Of a DNA stretch of 64,000 nt, positions 52,243-61,083 are shown piece after piece. Origin of the DNA: Ornithinibacillus halotolerans (GTDB taxonomy: Bacteria > Bacillota > Bacilli > Bacillales > Amphibacillaceae); assembly GCF_014637405.1 (NCBI RefSeq), contig NZ_BMEY01000015.1:1-64000 (forward strand), written 5' to 3'. The position numbers and the translations under genes were made by a program. Each line of letters starts with the position of its first letter. Position 1 is the first letter of the stretch. The notes beneath the pieces are model-generated. The model was not told the origin of the DNA and did no database searches. It saw only the letters and a program-made list of their open reading frames with translations.

Positions 52243-54065
52243 TTATTATCTCCTTCTAATTCTTCAATATTAAGTTTATGCCACAACATAAAAACAAGAA
52301 TCGTCCATAGCTTTCTACCATTATCATGATATCCATAAGCATGATCTACTAATAGCTTTAAACATTGAGATTTTTGTAACAAGTATTCTGTTTTACTTTC
52401 TAAGATTATTCGTTGTGCCCAATCATATAGTTCTTTTCGTAGCCATTTACTTACGGGAACAGGAAACCCCAATTTCTTTCGATCAATAACATCTCCAGGC
52501 ACAAACCGCATGGCAGCTTTTCGTAGAATTACTTTTGTCTGATTATCAGTAAGCTTATATTTGACTGGAATCTTTTGTGCTACTTCAAAAACTTCCTTAT
52601 CTAAAAATGGTGTTCTAACATCCAGCAAATGAGCACCTGTCATTCGGTTCGCCTTTAACAAAATATCCCCTGGCAACCACGTATGAATATCAATATATTG
52701 CATCTGTTGTGCTGGATGGTCTTTTTCTACTCGTTGAAATAGTGGTGATGTAATCTGTTGGTACTGGTACTGTTCATCGTATTCTTTTAAAAGATTCCTT
52801 TTCTCTTTTTCTTCAAATATCTTTGCATTTCCTATATATCGCTTATTTAGTGGTGTCGTACCACGTTGTAGAAAACTCTTCCCAGTCATTCCATCAGGAA
52901 ATATCCGAGCTAATACATTTATCCATCGTAATAGTGTTTCTGGTATCTTTTGAAATACCTTTAACGACTCATATTCCCTGTATATATTGTATCCACCGAA
53001 TAATTCGTCAGCTCCTTCACCGGAGAGAACAACATCTACATGTTCTTTTGCTAGTTCAGCTGCAATATATAGTGGAATAGACGCTGGGTCAGCTAATGGA
53101 TCGTCAAGGTACGAGAGGATTGTTGGAAGCTTTTCTACGAACTCCTCTGGTTGGATAAGATGTGAATAATTTTCTACTTCGAGCTTTGTTGCTGTTTCTT
53201 TCGCTAAAGGTATTTCTGAATACCCATATTCTTCAAAACCGACTGAAAATGTCTTAATGGAGGGACTAATTTCCCTAGCAATACCTACCAATAAACTGGA
53301 ATCAATTCCACCAGATAAAAATGCACCTATAGATGCCTCCTTCTGGACATGGGAAGCTACTGAATCTACCAATACTTCTTGAATGCGGTTAATAATTTGT
53401 TTTTCATTGCCATCTACCGGTTGAAAGGATGCATGAAAGTAACGATGTTTTTTTAGTGGATGTTCAAGTGTTTGTATTAGAAAATGTCCAGGCTCTAAAC
53501 AATATACATTGTTAGCTAATGTCATTGGAGGTGGTACGTATTGGAAAGAGAAGTATTGTTGTAGTGCTTCTTTATTTAATTCAGTATGAGGTTGAAGTTG
53601 CATAATAGCCTTTTTCTCAGATGCAACATAACACTCATTTTCATTTTGTAGGAAATACAATGGTTTCATTCCGAAATGATCACGAGCAGCATATAAAATT
53701 TTCTCTTCACAGTCCCAAATTACAATAGCAAATTTCCCTCGAAGTTCTTTAAAACAATCTGTTCCACTCTCTTGAAAAAGGTTCGCAATTACCTCTATGT
53801 CTGAACCTGTTTCAAATAAATATCCTTTTCTTTCTAATTTATCTTGAATCTGTTTGTTATTATAAATCTTCCCATCTAAAACAACGAGATATCGACTATT
53901 AATAAGAGGCATATTGGCCCCATTTACATCCATCCAAAGGTGATTATCTCTATATGAATCTTCCGTTTCTTGGTTTCTATCTTTCAATGATTCTTTTGCC
54001 TTAATTATTTGTTCATCAGAAATATTCAATTGTGCACTGGAGAATACTCCAAAATAGCCACACAT
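52221..54065 (-). CDS. asnB: Asparagine synthase (glutamine-hydrolysing)
   Basis: A 614-residue class B asparagine synthetase. Cys2 of MCGYFGVF is the glutaminase nucleophile, and the N-terminal Ntn domain runs to about 190. The synthetase domain has the PP-loop GAFLSGGIDSSLLVG near 250 and SGEGADELFGGYNIY near 350. It makes Asn from Asp and Gln. The length equals that of B. subtilis AsnO, the sporulation form, but paralog identity cannot be settled by eye. Its stop lies inside the shared terminator. Confidence 0.92.
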   Translation of the reverse strand: MCGYFGVFSSAQLNISDEQIIKAKESLKDRNQETEDSYRDNHLWMDVNGANMPLINSRYLVVLDGKIYNNKQIQDKLERKGYLFETGSDIEVIANLFQESGTDCFKELRGKFAIVIWDCEEKILYAARDHFGMKPLYFLQNENECYVASEKKAIMQLQPHTELNKEALQQYFSFQYVPPPMTLANNVYCLEPGHFLIQTLEHPLKKHRYFHASFQPVDGNEKQIINRIQEVLVDSVASHVQKEASIGAFLSGGIDSSLLVGIAREISPSIKTFSVGFEEYGYSEIPLAKETATKLEVENYSHLIQPEEFVEKLPTILSYLDDPLADPASIPLYIAAELAKEHVDVVLSGEGADELFGGYNIYREYESLKVFQKIPETLLRWINVLARIFPDGMTGKSFLQRGTTPLNKRYIGNAKIFEEKEKRNLLKEYDEQYQYQQITSPLFQRVEKDHPAQQMQYIDIHTWLPGDILLKANRMTGAHLLDVRTPFLDKEVFEVAQKIPVKYKLTDNQTKVILRKAAMRFVPGDVIDRKKLGFPVPVSKWLRKELYDWAQRIILESKTEYLLQKSQCLKLLVDHAYGYHDNGRKLWTILVFMLWHKLNIEELEGDNKKGGLFL

Positions 54066-54121
54066 ACTAACTTCCCCTTTTTAATATTAGACGTGTTTTT
54101 TGAGCTATTATATTCAAATAA

Positions 54122-54155
54122 AAAAAGATTGACCCGGTATATGAAATGGGTCAAC
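54122..54155 (-). terminator. Terminator of the rlmN-like gene
   Basis: TTGACCC (54129-54135) and GGGTCAA (54148-54154) pair across a 12-base loop; on the minus strand TCTTTTTTT follows. Confidence 0.8.
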
Positions 54156-54170
54156 CTTCCTAATTATTAA

Positions 54171-55238
54171 TTATACGATTTTTTGATTCTTTATTTGCTT
54201 ACTTCTTAACTGTCCACATGCCGCATCAATATCTGCTCCATTTTCCCAACGTACGCCACTATTAATGCCGTTTTGTTTCAAGATCTCATGGAATCTTTGA
54301 ATATCAGCCGTAGTACTGCGCTGATATTGGTTATGTTCCTCTACGGAATTATAAGGAATTAAGTTTACATACGATAAATGACGTTTGCTGTGTAGAAGCT
54401 TCGCTAATTGCTTCGCTTCTTCTTCATGGTCATTAACATCTTTCAGCATAATATATTCATACGTAATGCGGCGATTTGAGTTTTCTAAATAATAGTCAAC
54501 AGCTTTCATTAACTTCTCAATTGGAAAAGCTCTATTAATTTTCATAATGCTTGTACGCAACTCATTGTTTGGTGCGTGTAAGGAAATAGCTAGGTTCACT
54601 TGTAATCCTGTATCAGCAAATTCATAGATTTTATGAGCTAGACCACTTGTTGAAACAGTAATATGGCGCTGACCGATTTTCAGCCCTTTCTCATCATTTA
54701 CTACATTTATAAAGTCAATGAGATTTTCAAAGTTATCAAACGGCTCTCCTATACCCATTACAACGATATGACTAACGCGTTCCCCTTTTCCTTCTTCATC
54801 TAAATACTTTTGTACTTTCATAATTTGTCCAACAATTTCGCCACTATCTAAGTCACGACTTTTTCTTAATAAGCCACTCGCACAAAATGTACAACCAATA
54901 TTACAACCAACTTGTGTCGTTACACAAACAGATAATCCGTAGGGAAATCGCATAAGTACAGTCTCTATTAAATTTCCATCAGCTAATTTAAATAAAAACT
55001 TAACCGTACCATCTTTAGATACTTGTTTAATTTCTTCATCTAATGATTCGATTACATAGTTTTCTTCCAGAAGTTCAATTGTTTCTTTGTTTACATTCTT
55101 CATTTCAGAAAACTGGTGAACACGCTTTTTATACAACCAATCCCAAACTTGCTCTGCACGAAATCGTTTCTGTCCGTTCTCTAATAACCATTCCGTTAAT
55201 TGTTCTTTCGTTAACCCATAAATGGATTTTTTATTCAT
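54171..55238 (-). CDS. rlmN: RlmN-type radical SAM rRNA methyltransferase
   Basis: A 355-residue radical SAM enzyme with [11 protein letters not shown] near residue 113-123, the GEPFDN SAM-binding segment near 165, and the C-terminal methyl-carrier Cys in [10 protein letters not shown] near 340. RlmN methylates C2 of A2503 in 23S rRNA and A37 of some tRNAs. In bacilli the housekeeping rlmN lies beside prpC/prkC; here it stands next to asnB, so it may be a paralog. Overall it looks closer to RlmN than to Cfr. Confidence 0.9.
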   Translation of the reverse strand: MNKKSIYGLTKEQLTEWLLENGQKRFRAEQVWDWLYKKRVHQFSEMKNVNKETIELLEENYVIESLDEEIKQVSKDGTVKFLFKLADGNLIETVLMRFPYGLSVCVTTQVGCNIGCTFCASGLLRKSRDLDSGEIVGQIMKVQKYLDEEGKGERVSHIVVMGIGEPFDNFENLIDFINVVNDEKGLKIGQRHITVSTSGLAHKIYEFADTGLQVNLAISLHAPNNELRTSIMKINRAFPIEKLMKAVDYYLENSNRRITYEYIMLKDVNDHEEEAKQLAKLLHSKRHLSYVNLIPYNSVEEHNQYQRSTTADIQRFHEILKQNGINSGVRWENGADIDAACGQLRSKQIKNQKIV

Positions 55239-55357
55239 TATTTTCTCATCTCCAACGTTTATATAACATACTGCTCTCCAGTAACATCTTTCCCTAAATC
55301 ACTTTACTATCATACTTGAAATAAAGAATCGAATCAATTTAATTTAGATGGAAATTT

Positions 55358-55565
55358 TGTGTTGAGGGGCTTATCAGCTTTATTTCCTAAGGATTTATAT
55401 TGGAAATGGACTTGAGCCGCTTTATCAAACTCATTACTTAGAGATTTTCCGTTATTTTAAGCTTGAGATGCTCTCTCAACCTCATTTCTTAGGAATTTCC
55501 CTTAATTTTAAACTTGAGATCCCCTCTCAGCATTATTTTGACAAGATTTCCTTCCTAAAACAAAC
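55358..55565. repeat. Degenerate tandem array, 50-51 bp period
   Basis: Four units with TTGAG cores at 55362, 55412, 55463 and 55514. Each core is an interrupted palindrome such as TTGAG-N7-CTCAA, followed by CATTTCTTAGGAATTTCC and TTATTTTAAAC. It lies in the gap between the divergent rlmN-like and luciferase-like genes; the remaining gap of 438 bases shows no ORF. Confidence 0.82.
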
Positions 55566-55676
55566 TCGATACACCATACTTCCGCTTCTCAAATTAGTTC
55601 AAGCTAAAAGTTGGACTCTTTATACTAAACAACTTATCATTTCTTAATAAGGATTCGAAAAAAGGAGATCAACTTC

Positions 55677-56696
55677 ATGAAAAGAGCAAATACGGCAAGA
55701 ACATTTCAACATATACCACTATCCGTTCTAGATCTTGCACCTATTACTGAAGGTAGTAATGCAAGTGAGTCATTTAAAAACAGTGTAGAATTAGCTAAAC
55801 ATGTTGAAAAGTGGGGATTTAACCGGTATTGGTTAGCAGAACATCATAATATGGAAGGTATAGCTAGTTCGGCTACTTCGGTAGTAATTGGGCATATTGC
55901 AGGGCATACCAACAGTATTCGAGTTGGGGCTGGTGGTGTCATGTTACCTAACCATGCAACGATTGTAATTGCCGAGCAGTTTGGAACATTAGAGGCTATG
56001 TACCCTGGAAGAATTGATCTAGGGTTAGGAAGAGCACCAGGCACAGACCAAGCAACTTCTTATGCACTCAGAAGAACGCTTAATATGAGTGTGGAAGATT
56101 TCCCTATGCAAGTAAATGAATTACAGGATTATTTCTCTGATGAGCCTATATCACGAGTTAAGGCCGTTCCTGGTCAGGGGGCAAATGTTCCGCTTTGGTT
56201 ACTAGGTTCAAGTGGATTTAGTGCACAACTTGCAGCACATAAAGGATTACCATTCTCATTCGCTAGTCACTTTGCACCAGCATTTTTACACCAAGCATTA
56301 AAACTCTATCGAGATAATTTCAAGCCATCGGATGTACTAGAAAAACCATATGTCATGCTTGGCATTAACGTTATCGCTGCAGATACTGATGAAGAAGCAA
56401 AAAGAATTGCTACATCCCAACAACAACAATTTTTAAGTCTACGTCGTGGAAATCCTGGGAAACTACAACCACCTGTTGATAACTTAGAGGAAATGTATTC
56501 ACCACTCGAAATTGCGGCAGTCATGGAAACACTCGATCCAAAAACAACCATCGTTGGAAATCCAGATACCGTTCGCAAAGGTTTAGAGAGTTTCATTGAA
56601 GAAACAAATGCTGATGAACTAATTATCGGTTCACAAATTTTCCACCAAAAAGATCGTTTACGTTCCTATGAGATTGTCGCGGAAATGATGAAGTAA
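55677..56696 (+). CDS. LLM-class flavin-dependent oxidoreductase (MsnO8-like)
   Basis: A 339-residue TIM-barrel of the bacterial luciferase family. It begins with [15 protein letters not shown] and has [26 protein letters not shown] near residue 44-70, [35 protein letters not shown] near 95-130, and [11 protein letters not shown] near 175. Members use reduced FMN to oxygenate small molecules or act as reductases. No flavin reductase gene is adjacent. The ATG follows AAAGGAG. Confidence 0.92.
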   Translation: MKRANTARTFQHIPLSVLDLAPITEGSNASESFKNSVELAKHVEKWGFNRYWLAEHHNMEGIASSATSVVIGHIAGHTNSIRVGAGGVMLPNHATIVIAEQFGTLEAMYPGRIDLGLGRAPGTDQATSYALRRTLNMSVEDFPMQVNELQDYFSDEPISRVKAVPGQGANVPLWLLGSSGFSAQLAAHKGLPFSFASHFAPAFLHQALKLYRDNFKPSDVLEKPYVMLGINVIAADTDEEAKRIATSQQQQFLSLRRGNPGKLQPPVDNLEEMYSPLEIAAVMETLDPKTTIVGNPDTVRKGLESFIEETNADELIIGSQIFHQKDRLRSYEIVAEMMK

Positions 56697-56712
56697 TTCT
56701 TTTCTAGACAGT

Positions 56713-56748
56713 AAAAGGTAACAGGGCTAGGCTCTGTTACCTTTTTTT
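56713..56748 (+). terminator. Terminator of the luciferase-like gene
   Basis: AAAGGTAACAG and CTGTTACCTTT form a perfect stem followed by TTTTTTT. Confidence 0.93.
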
Positions 56749-56774
56749 AGAGTATAGTTTTTAGATGGTGCTTA

Positions 56775-57095
56775 TTTTACTTTTTCCTAGAACTTCTTCT
56801 GATTCGGGCTTATAGAGTGCTTCTATGCTACCTTATTCTAGTTTTCTTCTCCGTTTGGGCTTATAGAAGGCTTCTATATTACCTTATTCTAGTTTTCTTC
56901 TCCATTCGGGCTTATAGAGCGCCTATATGTTACCTTATTCTAGTTTTCTTCTCCATTCGGGCTTATAGAGCGCCTCTATGTTACCTTATTCTAGTTTTCT
57001 TCTCCATTCGGGCTTATAGAGTGCTTCTATGTTACCTTATTCTGGTTTTCTTCTCCATTCGGGCTTATAGAGCGCCTATATGTTACCTTACCCAA
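56775..57095. repeat. Tandem array, exact 51-bp units (family also at 35165)
   Basis: Six units with TATAG cores at 56811, 56862, 56913, 56964, 57015 and 57066, exactly 51 bases apart. The unit is CGGGCTTATAGAGCGCCTC plus TATGTTACCTTATTCTAG and TTTTCTTCTCCATT. ATAGA/TCTAT arms give each unit a small hairpin. The core matches the array at 35165-35520, while the tails differ. A 127-codon plus-strand frame with 17-residue periodicity is an artefact. Confidence 0.94.
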
Positions 57096-57182
57096 GAATT
57101 TTCAAATGCTCGGTACAATAGAATGTTGCCTCTGTGTCACCTTTTCTCCTACAATACATATGTAAAATTAGTCTCAATTCTA

Positions 57183-57968
57183 TTATTTCTTGTTCTCTAG
57201 CAACCTCTTAATCTCTGCTAATTCTTGTTGTAATTCAGCTAATTTTATATCAGTTGGGGATGGTGTTTCTTCCCGAGAGGCTTCCTCCACATTATTTACA
57301 ATAACACCAACAAATAAATTAATAATTACAAACGCACCAATTACAATAAACGTTACAAAATACCACCAAGATGTAGGGTCTTCCGCTAGTATTGGTCGCA
57401 TTACTCCACTTGCCCAGGACTCTAACGTAATGACTTGGAAAAGAGCTAACAAGGAATCGTGCAGGGTGCCGAAATATTCAGGTGCAATATCACTATAAAG
57501 CATCGTTCCGATAACAGCATATATATAAAAGAAAATTCCTAGCAGCAACATAATTGTTCCCATCGATGGAATCGTCAGAATTAACGCATTGACCATTTTC
57601 CTTAGTGATGGAATGATTGAAACCGCTCGTAATACACGTAACACTCTTACTACCCTCAGTACTGTCACATAATGACTACCAACAAGAATATGTCCAAGTG
57701 CAACAATAATTACATCAAACATATTCCAAGGATCTTTTATAAAACTCTTTAATGACTTTCTTCCAACCAAACGAATCACAATTTCAATAGTAAAAATCCA
57801 TAATAAAAGTCTATCTCCGAAGTAGATCCATTCATGAAACTTGCTAGCAACATTACTATAAGTCTCTAAACCAACTAATATAGCATTTAAAATAATTAAT
57901 ACGATAATTGTATTTGTAAAGATAGGGTGTTCTGAGATTCTCGCACATATCTGTCTAATTGCTTTCAT
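57183..57968 (-). CDS. Voltage-gated sodium channel (NaChBac type)
   Basis: A 261-residue six-helix channel subunit. S4 has five regularly spaced arginines in VLRVVRVLRVLRAV near residue 105-118. The selectivity filter FQVITLESWASG near 175 has the TLESW sequence that marks bacterial Na+ channels. S6 (FVTFIVIGAFVIINLFVGV) is followed by a C-terminal coiled coil ending in LAELQQELAEIKRLLENK. Four subunits form the channel; in alkaliphilic bacilli it supplies Na+ for motility and pH balance. I chose the ATG at 57968 behind GGAGGAGG. Confidence 0.95.
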   Translation of the reverse strand: MKAIRQICARISEHPIFTNTIIVLIILNAILVGLETYSNVASKFHEWIYFGDRLLLWIFTIEIVIRLVGRKSLKSFIKDPWNMFDVIIVALGHILVGSHYVTVLRVVRVLRVLRAVSIIPSLRKMVNALILTIPSMGTIMLLLGIFFYIYAVIGTMLYSDIAPEYFGTLHDSLLALFQVITLESWASGVMRPILAEDPTSWWYFVTFIVIGAFVIINLFVGVIVNNVEEASREETPSPTDIKLAELQQELAEIKRLLENKK

Positions 57969-58056
57969 ATTTAGTTCTTCCTCCTCCAATAATATTTTAA
58001 GGGTTACTTTATTCCCTGTCACTTATTAAAAGGAAGAACTGGAAATTTTCACACAA

Positions 58057-58088
58057 AAAAGCAGCAATAGTTTCATTGCTACTTTTTT
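58057..58088 (-). terminator. Terminator of the wrbA gene
   Basis: AGCAGCAAT and ATTGCTACT pair around a short loop; on the minus strand a TTTTTT run follows. It lies just beyond the stop at 58093. Confidence 0.85.
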
Positions 58089-58092
58089 AAAG

Positions 58093-58692
58093 CTATTTAT
58101 TCGCTACCTTTTTAGCAATTTCAATCGTACGTTTTGCTTGGTGCTTCACAGCTGCTTGAACATCCTCAACCATTTTTCCATCCTGTCCTTGTGTTACACT
58201 TGTTCCGTATGGGTTCCCGCCCGCTGCAAATAATAATTGATCTGTGTAACCTGGTGGAACGATAATTGCCCCCCAATGCATCATTGATGTATATAATGCA
58301 AGAATGGTTGCCTCCTGTCCGCCATGTGGGTTTTGTGCAGAGGACATAGCACTCACTACTTTATTCACTGTTTTCCCTGTTGCCCAAAGCCCTCCTTGCA
58401 TATCTAGGTATTGTTTCATTTGTGAAGCAAGGTTTCCAAATCGAGTAGGAACACTAAAGATAATAGCATCTGCCCATTCAATATCATCAGATGTTGCTTC
58501 TGGCACATCCTTCGTTTCCTCAACATGTGCTTTCCAACCAGGATTAGAAGCAATTGCCGCTTCTGGAGCCAGTTCAGGAACTTTCACTACCCTAACATCA
58601 GCACCCGCTTCTTTACCTGCTTCCTCTGCCCATTTTGCTAATTGATAGTTCGTACCTGTAGAACTATAATAAATAACTGCTAAATTAACCAT
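58093..58692 (-). CDS. wrbA: NAD(P)H:quinone oxidoreductase WrbA
   Basis: A 199-residue flavodoxin-like quinone reductase. The FMN phosphate loop is YYSSTGTNYQLAKWAEE (residues 8-24), with SVPTRFGNLASQMKQYLD near 80-97 and SAQNPHGGQEATILALYTSMMHWGAIIV near 118-145, which are diagnostic for WrbA. It reduces quinones in two-electron steps. I chose the ATG at 58692 behind AAGGAGA; a start six codons upstream lacks a ribosome site. Confidence 0.93.
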   Translation of the reverse strand: MVNLAVIYYSSTGTNYQLAKWAEEAGKEAGADVRVVKVPELAPEAAIASNPGWKAHVEETKDVPEATSDDIEWADAIIFSVPTRFGNLASQMKQYLDMQGGLWATGKTVNKVVSAMSSAQNPHGGQEATILALYTSMMHWGAIIVPPGYTDQLLFAAGGNPYGTSVTQGQDGKMVEDVQAAVKHQAKRTIEIAKKVANK

Positions 58693-58765
58693 GTCCAATC
58701 TCCTTTTCACGTAATTAAAATACGCTACTATTATTTACCAGTTATTTAAATTTATGAAAAAACAA

Positions 58766-59776
58766 TTAATATTTTATTTTACCAACCAAATCTCTACTAA
58801 CTTCAAGTTCACCCTTAATCAAACTATCCAAGGATAATCGTACTGGAGGAAAATCTCCTCCGATTCCAACTAGCATCTCAAGTGTTTCAGGAATATAAAC
58901 AACCGTGTGAAGTGTCCCAAAATAGTTTTGGTAATCTGTGTAAAATAACGTTGAGTTTTCATTATTAAATGTATGATAGGCTTCATCTGGAGTAATGGAT
59001 AAAGTAGTTAGTTCTTGAAGTGTTTTTTCACGGTGGAGTGAACCTTGAATATTTTCTCTATTGTTGTCTTTTAATTCCTCGGATTGAAAGTAATTGGTGC
59101 ACATTATCGTCTGTTCGTGATAAACAACTTGTTTTTCTGGTGATGCTTCTACCAAGCATTTATTTCCTCCTTTATCCATTAGAGAATAATTATAACAATG
59201 GCCGTGTGGTAATTTGGTTAACATAGCAATTGCTTCTTGAACATTTCTACACTCGTCTAAAATCAGTCTTACTATCGTTGTTCCAATTAATCCCTCTTCT
59301 TGTTTGTTTTCATTAACAAGATGTAATCCAATAACTAGACCATGTTCATTCATTCCATCTAGTCGGCCGACTATTTGTTGGGCAAATCCGACGCTGGCAT
59401 ACCCTTTTTCTGGACGATGGAAAACTAGCCTACCATCATATAAATCTGGCGAGAAATCATAATTCCTAACATAGAAATTTTCTTGAGAAAAAGCCGTACA
59501 CCCCATTGCTGGAAAACTTAGATTGTAACCACTATACATTTTTAAGGTGGTATCATAGTCAATACCTATCCCATCAGCAAGGCCCCTAATTTCTTCTAAA
59601 AACCTATGAGAAAATTTCTCAAGGACAGATTGAACTACATTTGGGTCATTATCAGTTGTTATAGCTTGTAAATATTGAAACATTCCGTTCTTCTCTATAC
59701 CTTCCCCTTGCATGAATCCAATCTCATAATTTGAACCAGTATACTCCAACACCTCCACAACTAGTTCTCTTCTCAT
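58766..59776 (-). CDS. C45-family Ntn amidohydrolase / acyltransferase
   Basis: A 336-residue Ntn hydrolase of the C45 acyl-CoA:6-APA acyltransferase-like family. The nucleophile is the Cys in AMGCTAFSQENFYVRNYDFS near residue 90, where the bond before Cys would be cut. QIVGRLDGMNEHGLVIGLHLVN near 133-155 provides the oxyanion and Asn/Asp pocket. Members cleave amide bonds of N-acyl compounds such as penicillins or acyl amino acids. It overlaps the MerR gene by four bases, so the regulator's ligand may be its substrate. Confidence 0.85.
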   Translation of the reverse strand: MRRELVVEVLEYTGSNYEIGFMQGEGIEKNGMFQYLQAITTDNDPNVVQSVLEKFSHRFLEEIRGLADGIGIDYDTTLKMYSGYNLSFPAMGCTAFSQENFYVRNYDFSPDLYDGRLVFHRPEKGYASVGFAQQIVGRLDGMNEHGLVIGLHLVNENKQEEGLIGTTIVRLILDECRNVQEAIAMLTKLPHGHCYNYSLMDKGGNKCLVEASPEKQVVYHEQTIMCTNYFQSEELKDNNRENIQGSLHREKTLQELTTLSITPDEAYHTFNNENSTLFYTDYQNYFGTLHTVVYIPETLEMLVGIGGDFPPVRLSLDSLIKGELEVSRDLVGKIKY

Positions 59777-60537
59777 TCCTCTTCCTCCCCTAATTTTAAT
59801 ACAGGCACCATTATCGTTACTCGCTTCAAATCATTTCCATGATACATTTCAATCAACTCACCAGTGCGGATATAATTATTATTTCTAATATAGTTTGCAA
59901 GGCTAATATATGCCGTTTCTATTCTAGAAAAATCCCCCTCGAATTGTGTAGCTATACATAAAGACTTACTTAGCTCCTCTTCCTTATCAATAAACTCTAA
60001 GTCTGAAATATCCGCCTTTTCATCAACACCGAAACCTATCCATACTTTTGCGTTTTTTCTGCCGGAAATATACTGAATGTAATGGTTGTTTACATTAATA
60101 TTATTTTTTTGTAATAACGTATTTCCTTGTAAGAGCTGTTTGCCAAATCCACCTTGGTCCCCTTCTGCTAAATGCCAAATAACACGTTCCTTTTGTCTTT
60201 CAAATAAGAAGACAGAATCATCTTCTAGTTGGCTTTCTAAAAACTTAATTTGTACCTCTAATATTTCTTTCTGATTGTGAAATCGCTTAATCCATTCTTT
60301 TATAATTGTTTTCTGTTCCTCTTTTGATTGAGAAAAATATGTTTGGATATCTTTAATCGGAACATCTGCTAACCGGAGACTTGACACTAATTTTGCATAT
60401 TCTAGTTGATCTTCATGGTACATCCGATAGCCGTTCGCTTTGTTTCTTAGCGGCATAAGCAACTTCTTTTCTTCGTAGAACCGAAGTGCACTCTTTGGTA
60501 TTCCAGTTCGCTTTGAAAATTCTTGGATGGTTAGCAC
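59773..60537 (-). CDS. MerR family regulator with effector-binding domain
   Basis: A 254-residue regulator. Residues 1-70 form the MerR winged helix (MLTIQEFSKRTGIPKSALRFYEEKKLL), a coiled-coil dimerisation helix follows (about 75-115), and the C-terminal 130 residues look like a GyrI/BmrR-type ligand domain ending in ELIEMYHGNDLKRVTIMVPVL. This layout resembles BltR/BmrR multidrug sensors. It is first in a two-gene operon with the C45 amidase. Confidence 0.88.
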   Translation of the reverse strand: MLTIQEFSKRTGIPKSALRFYEEKKLLMPLRNKANGYRMYHEDQLEYAKLVSSLRLADVPIKDIQTYFSQSKEEQKTIIKEWIKRFHNQKEILEVQIKFLESQLEDDSVFLFERQKERVIWHLAEGDQGGFGKQLLQGNTLLQKNNINVNNHYIQYISGRKNAKVWIGFGVDEKADISDLEFIDKEEELSKSLCIATQFEGDFSRIETAYISLANYIRNNNYIRTGELIEMYHGNDLKRVTIMVPVLKLGEEEE

Positions 60538-60719
60538 ATATCATACCCCCTTGTATAAATTAACTTCTACCATAAGGATAAACCTTAAAGTAAGTTGAAG
60601 GTCAAGAGGGAAAATGATAAATATTAAAATCGAACTTATTAGAAGGGTGTTTAGGGAGAATTTCTTTTATAAGTTCTTGAGGTGAGGGTGGGGTTATTGA
60701 AATTGTACTTTGAGGTCGA

Positions 60720-61030
60720 GTATCATGTACCTTTTAACATAAAATCACCTTGGAATTGTTTGTGAGAAAGTGGCTCATATACTTTATAAGACAATATTTC
60801 ACCTGTAATGATCATGAGAACGCTGCTCGTATACTTTTCTAACACAAAATTCACTTGTAATGTTTATGAGAATGCCGCTCGTATACTTTTCTAACACAAA
60901 ATTCACTTGTAATGTTCATGAGAATGCCGCTCATATACTTTCCAAAACAAAAATTCACTGAAATGTTTATGAGAATGCCACTCATATACTTTTCTATCAC
61001 AAATTTACCTTGAAATGTTAATGAGACTAC
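60720..61030. repeat. Tandem array, about 52-bp units (family also at 12815)
   Basis: About six units between the MerR gene start and the psuG 3' end. The core is GTTCATGAGAATGCCGCTC followed by ATATACTTTTCTAACAC and an AAAATTCACTTGTAAT tail, with ATGAG-type sites near 60763, 60814, 60866, 60918, 60969 and 61021. The ATGAG-N7-CTCAT interrupted palindrome is clear in most units. The core matches the array at 12815-12985. Confidence 0.92.
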
Positions 61031-61046
61031 AGTCCCAGTCACAAAC

Positions 61047-61078
61047 AAAAAGAGGTCAACCGAAGTCAACCTCAAAAA
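61047..61078 (-). terminator. Terminator of the psuKG operon
   Basis: GAGGTTGAC, a TTCG tetraloop, then GTTGACCTC form a stem with G-U pairs on the minus strand, followed by TTTTTG. Confidence 0.8.
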
Positions 61079-61083
61079 TATAA

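Noticed and set aside
54066-54170. T-box leader upstream of the asparagine synthetase
   Set aside because: The gap is only about 105 bases and holds the rlmN terminator; no T-box sequence or specifier stem is visible.
56817-57200. Repeat-protein gene with 17-residue units
   Set aside because: Same artefact as at 35157; no ribosome site, and it overlaps the sodium channel 3' end.
60851-61075. Small minus-strand ORF in the 52-bp array
   Set aside because: Its sequence is only translated repeat units, with no ribosome site.
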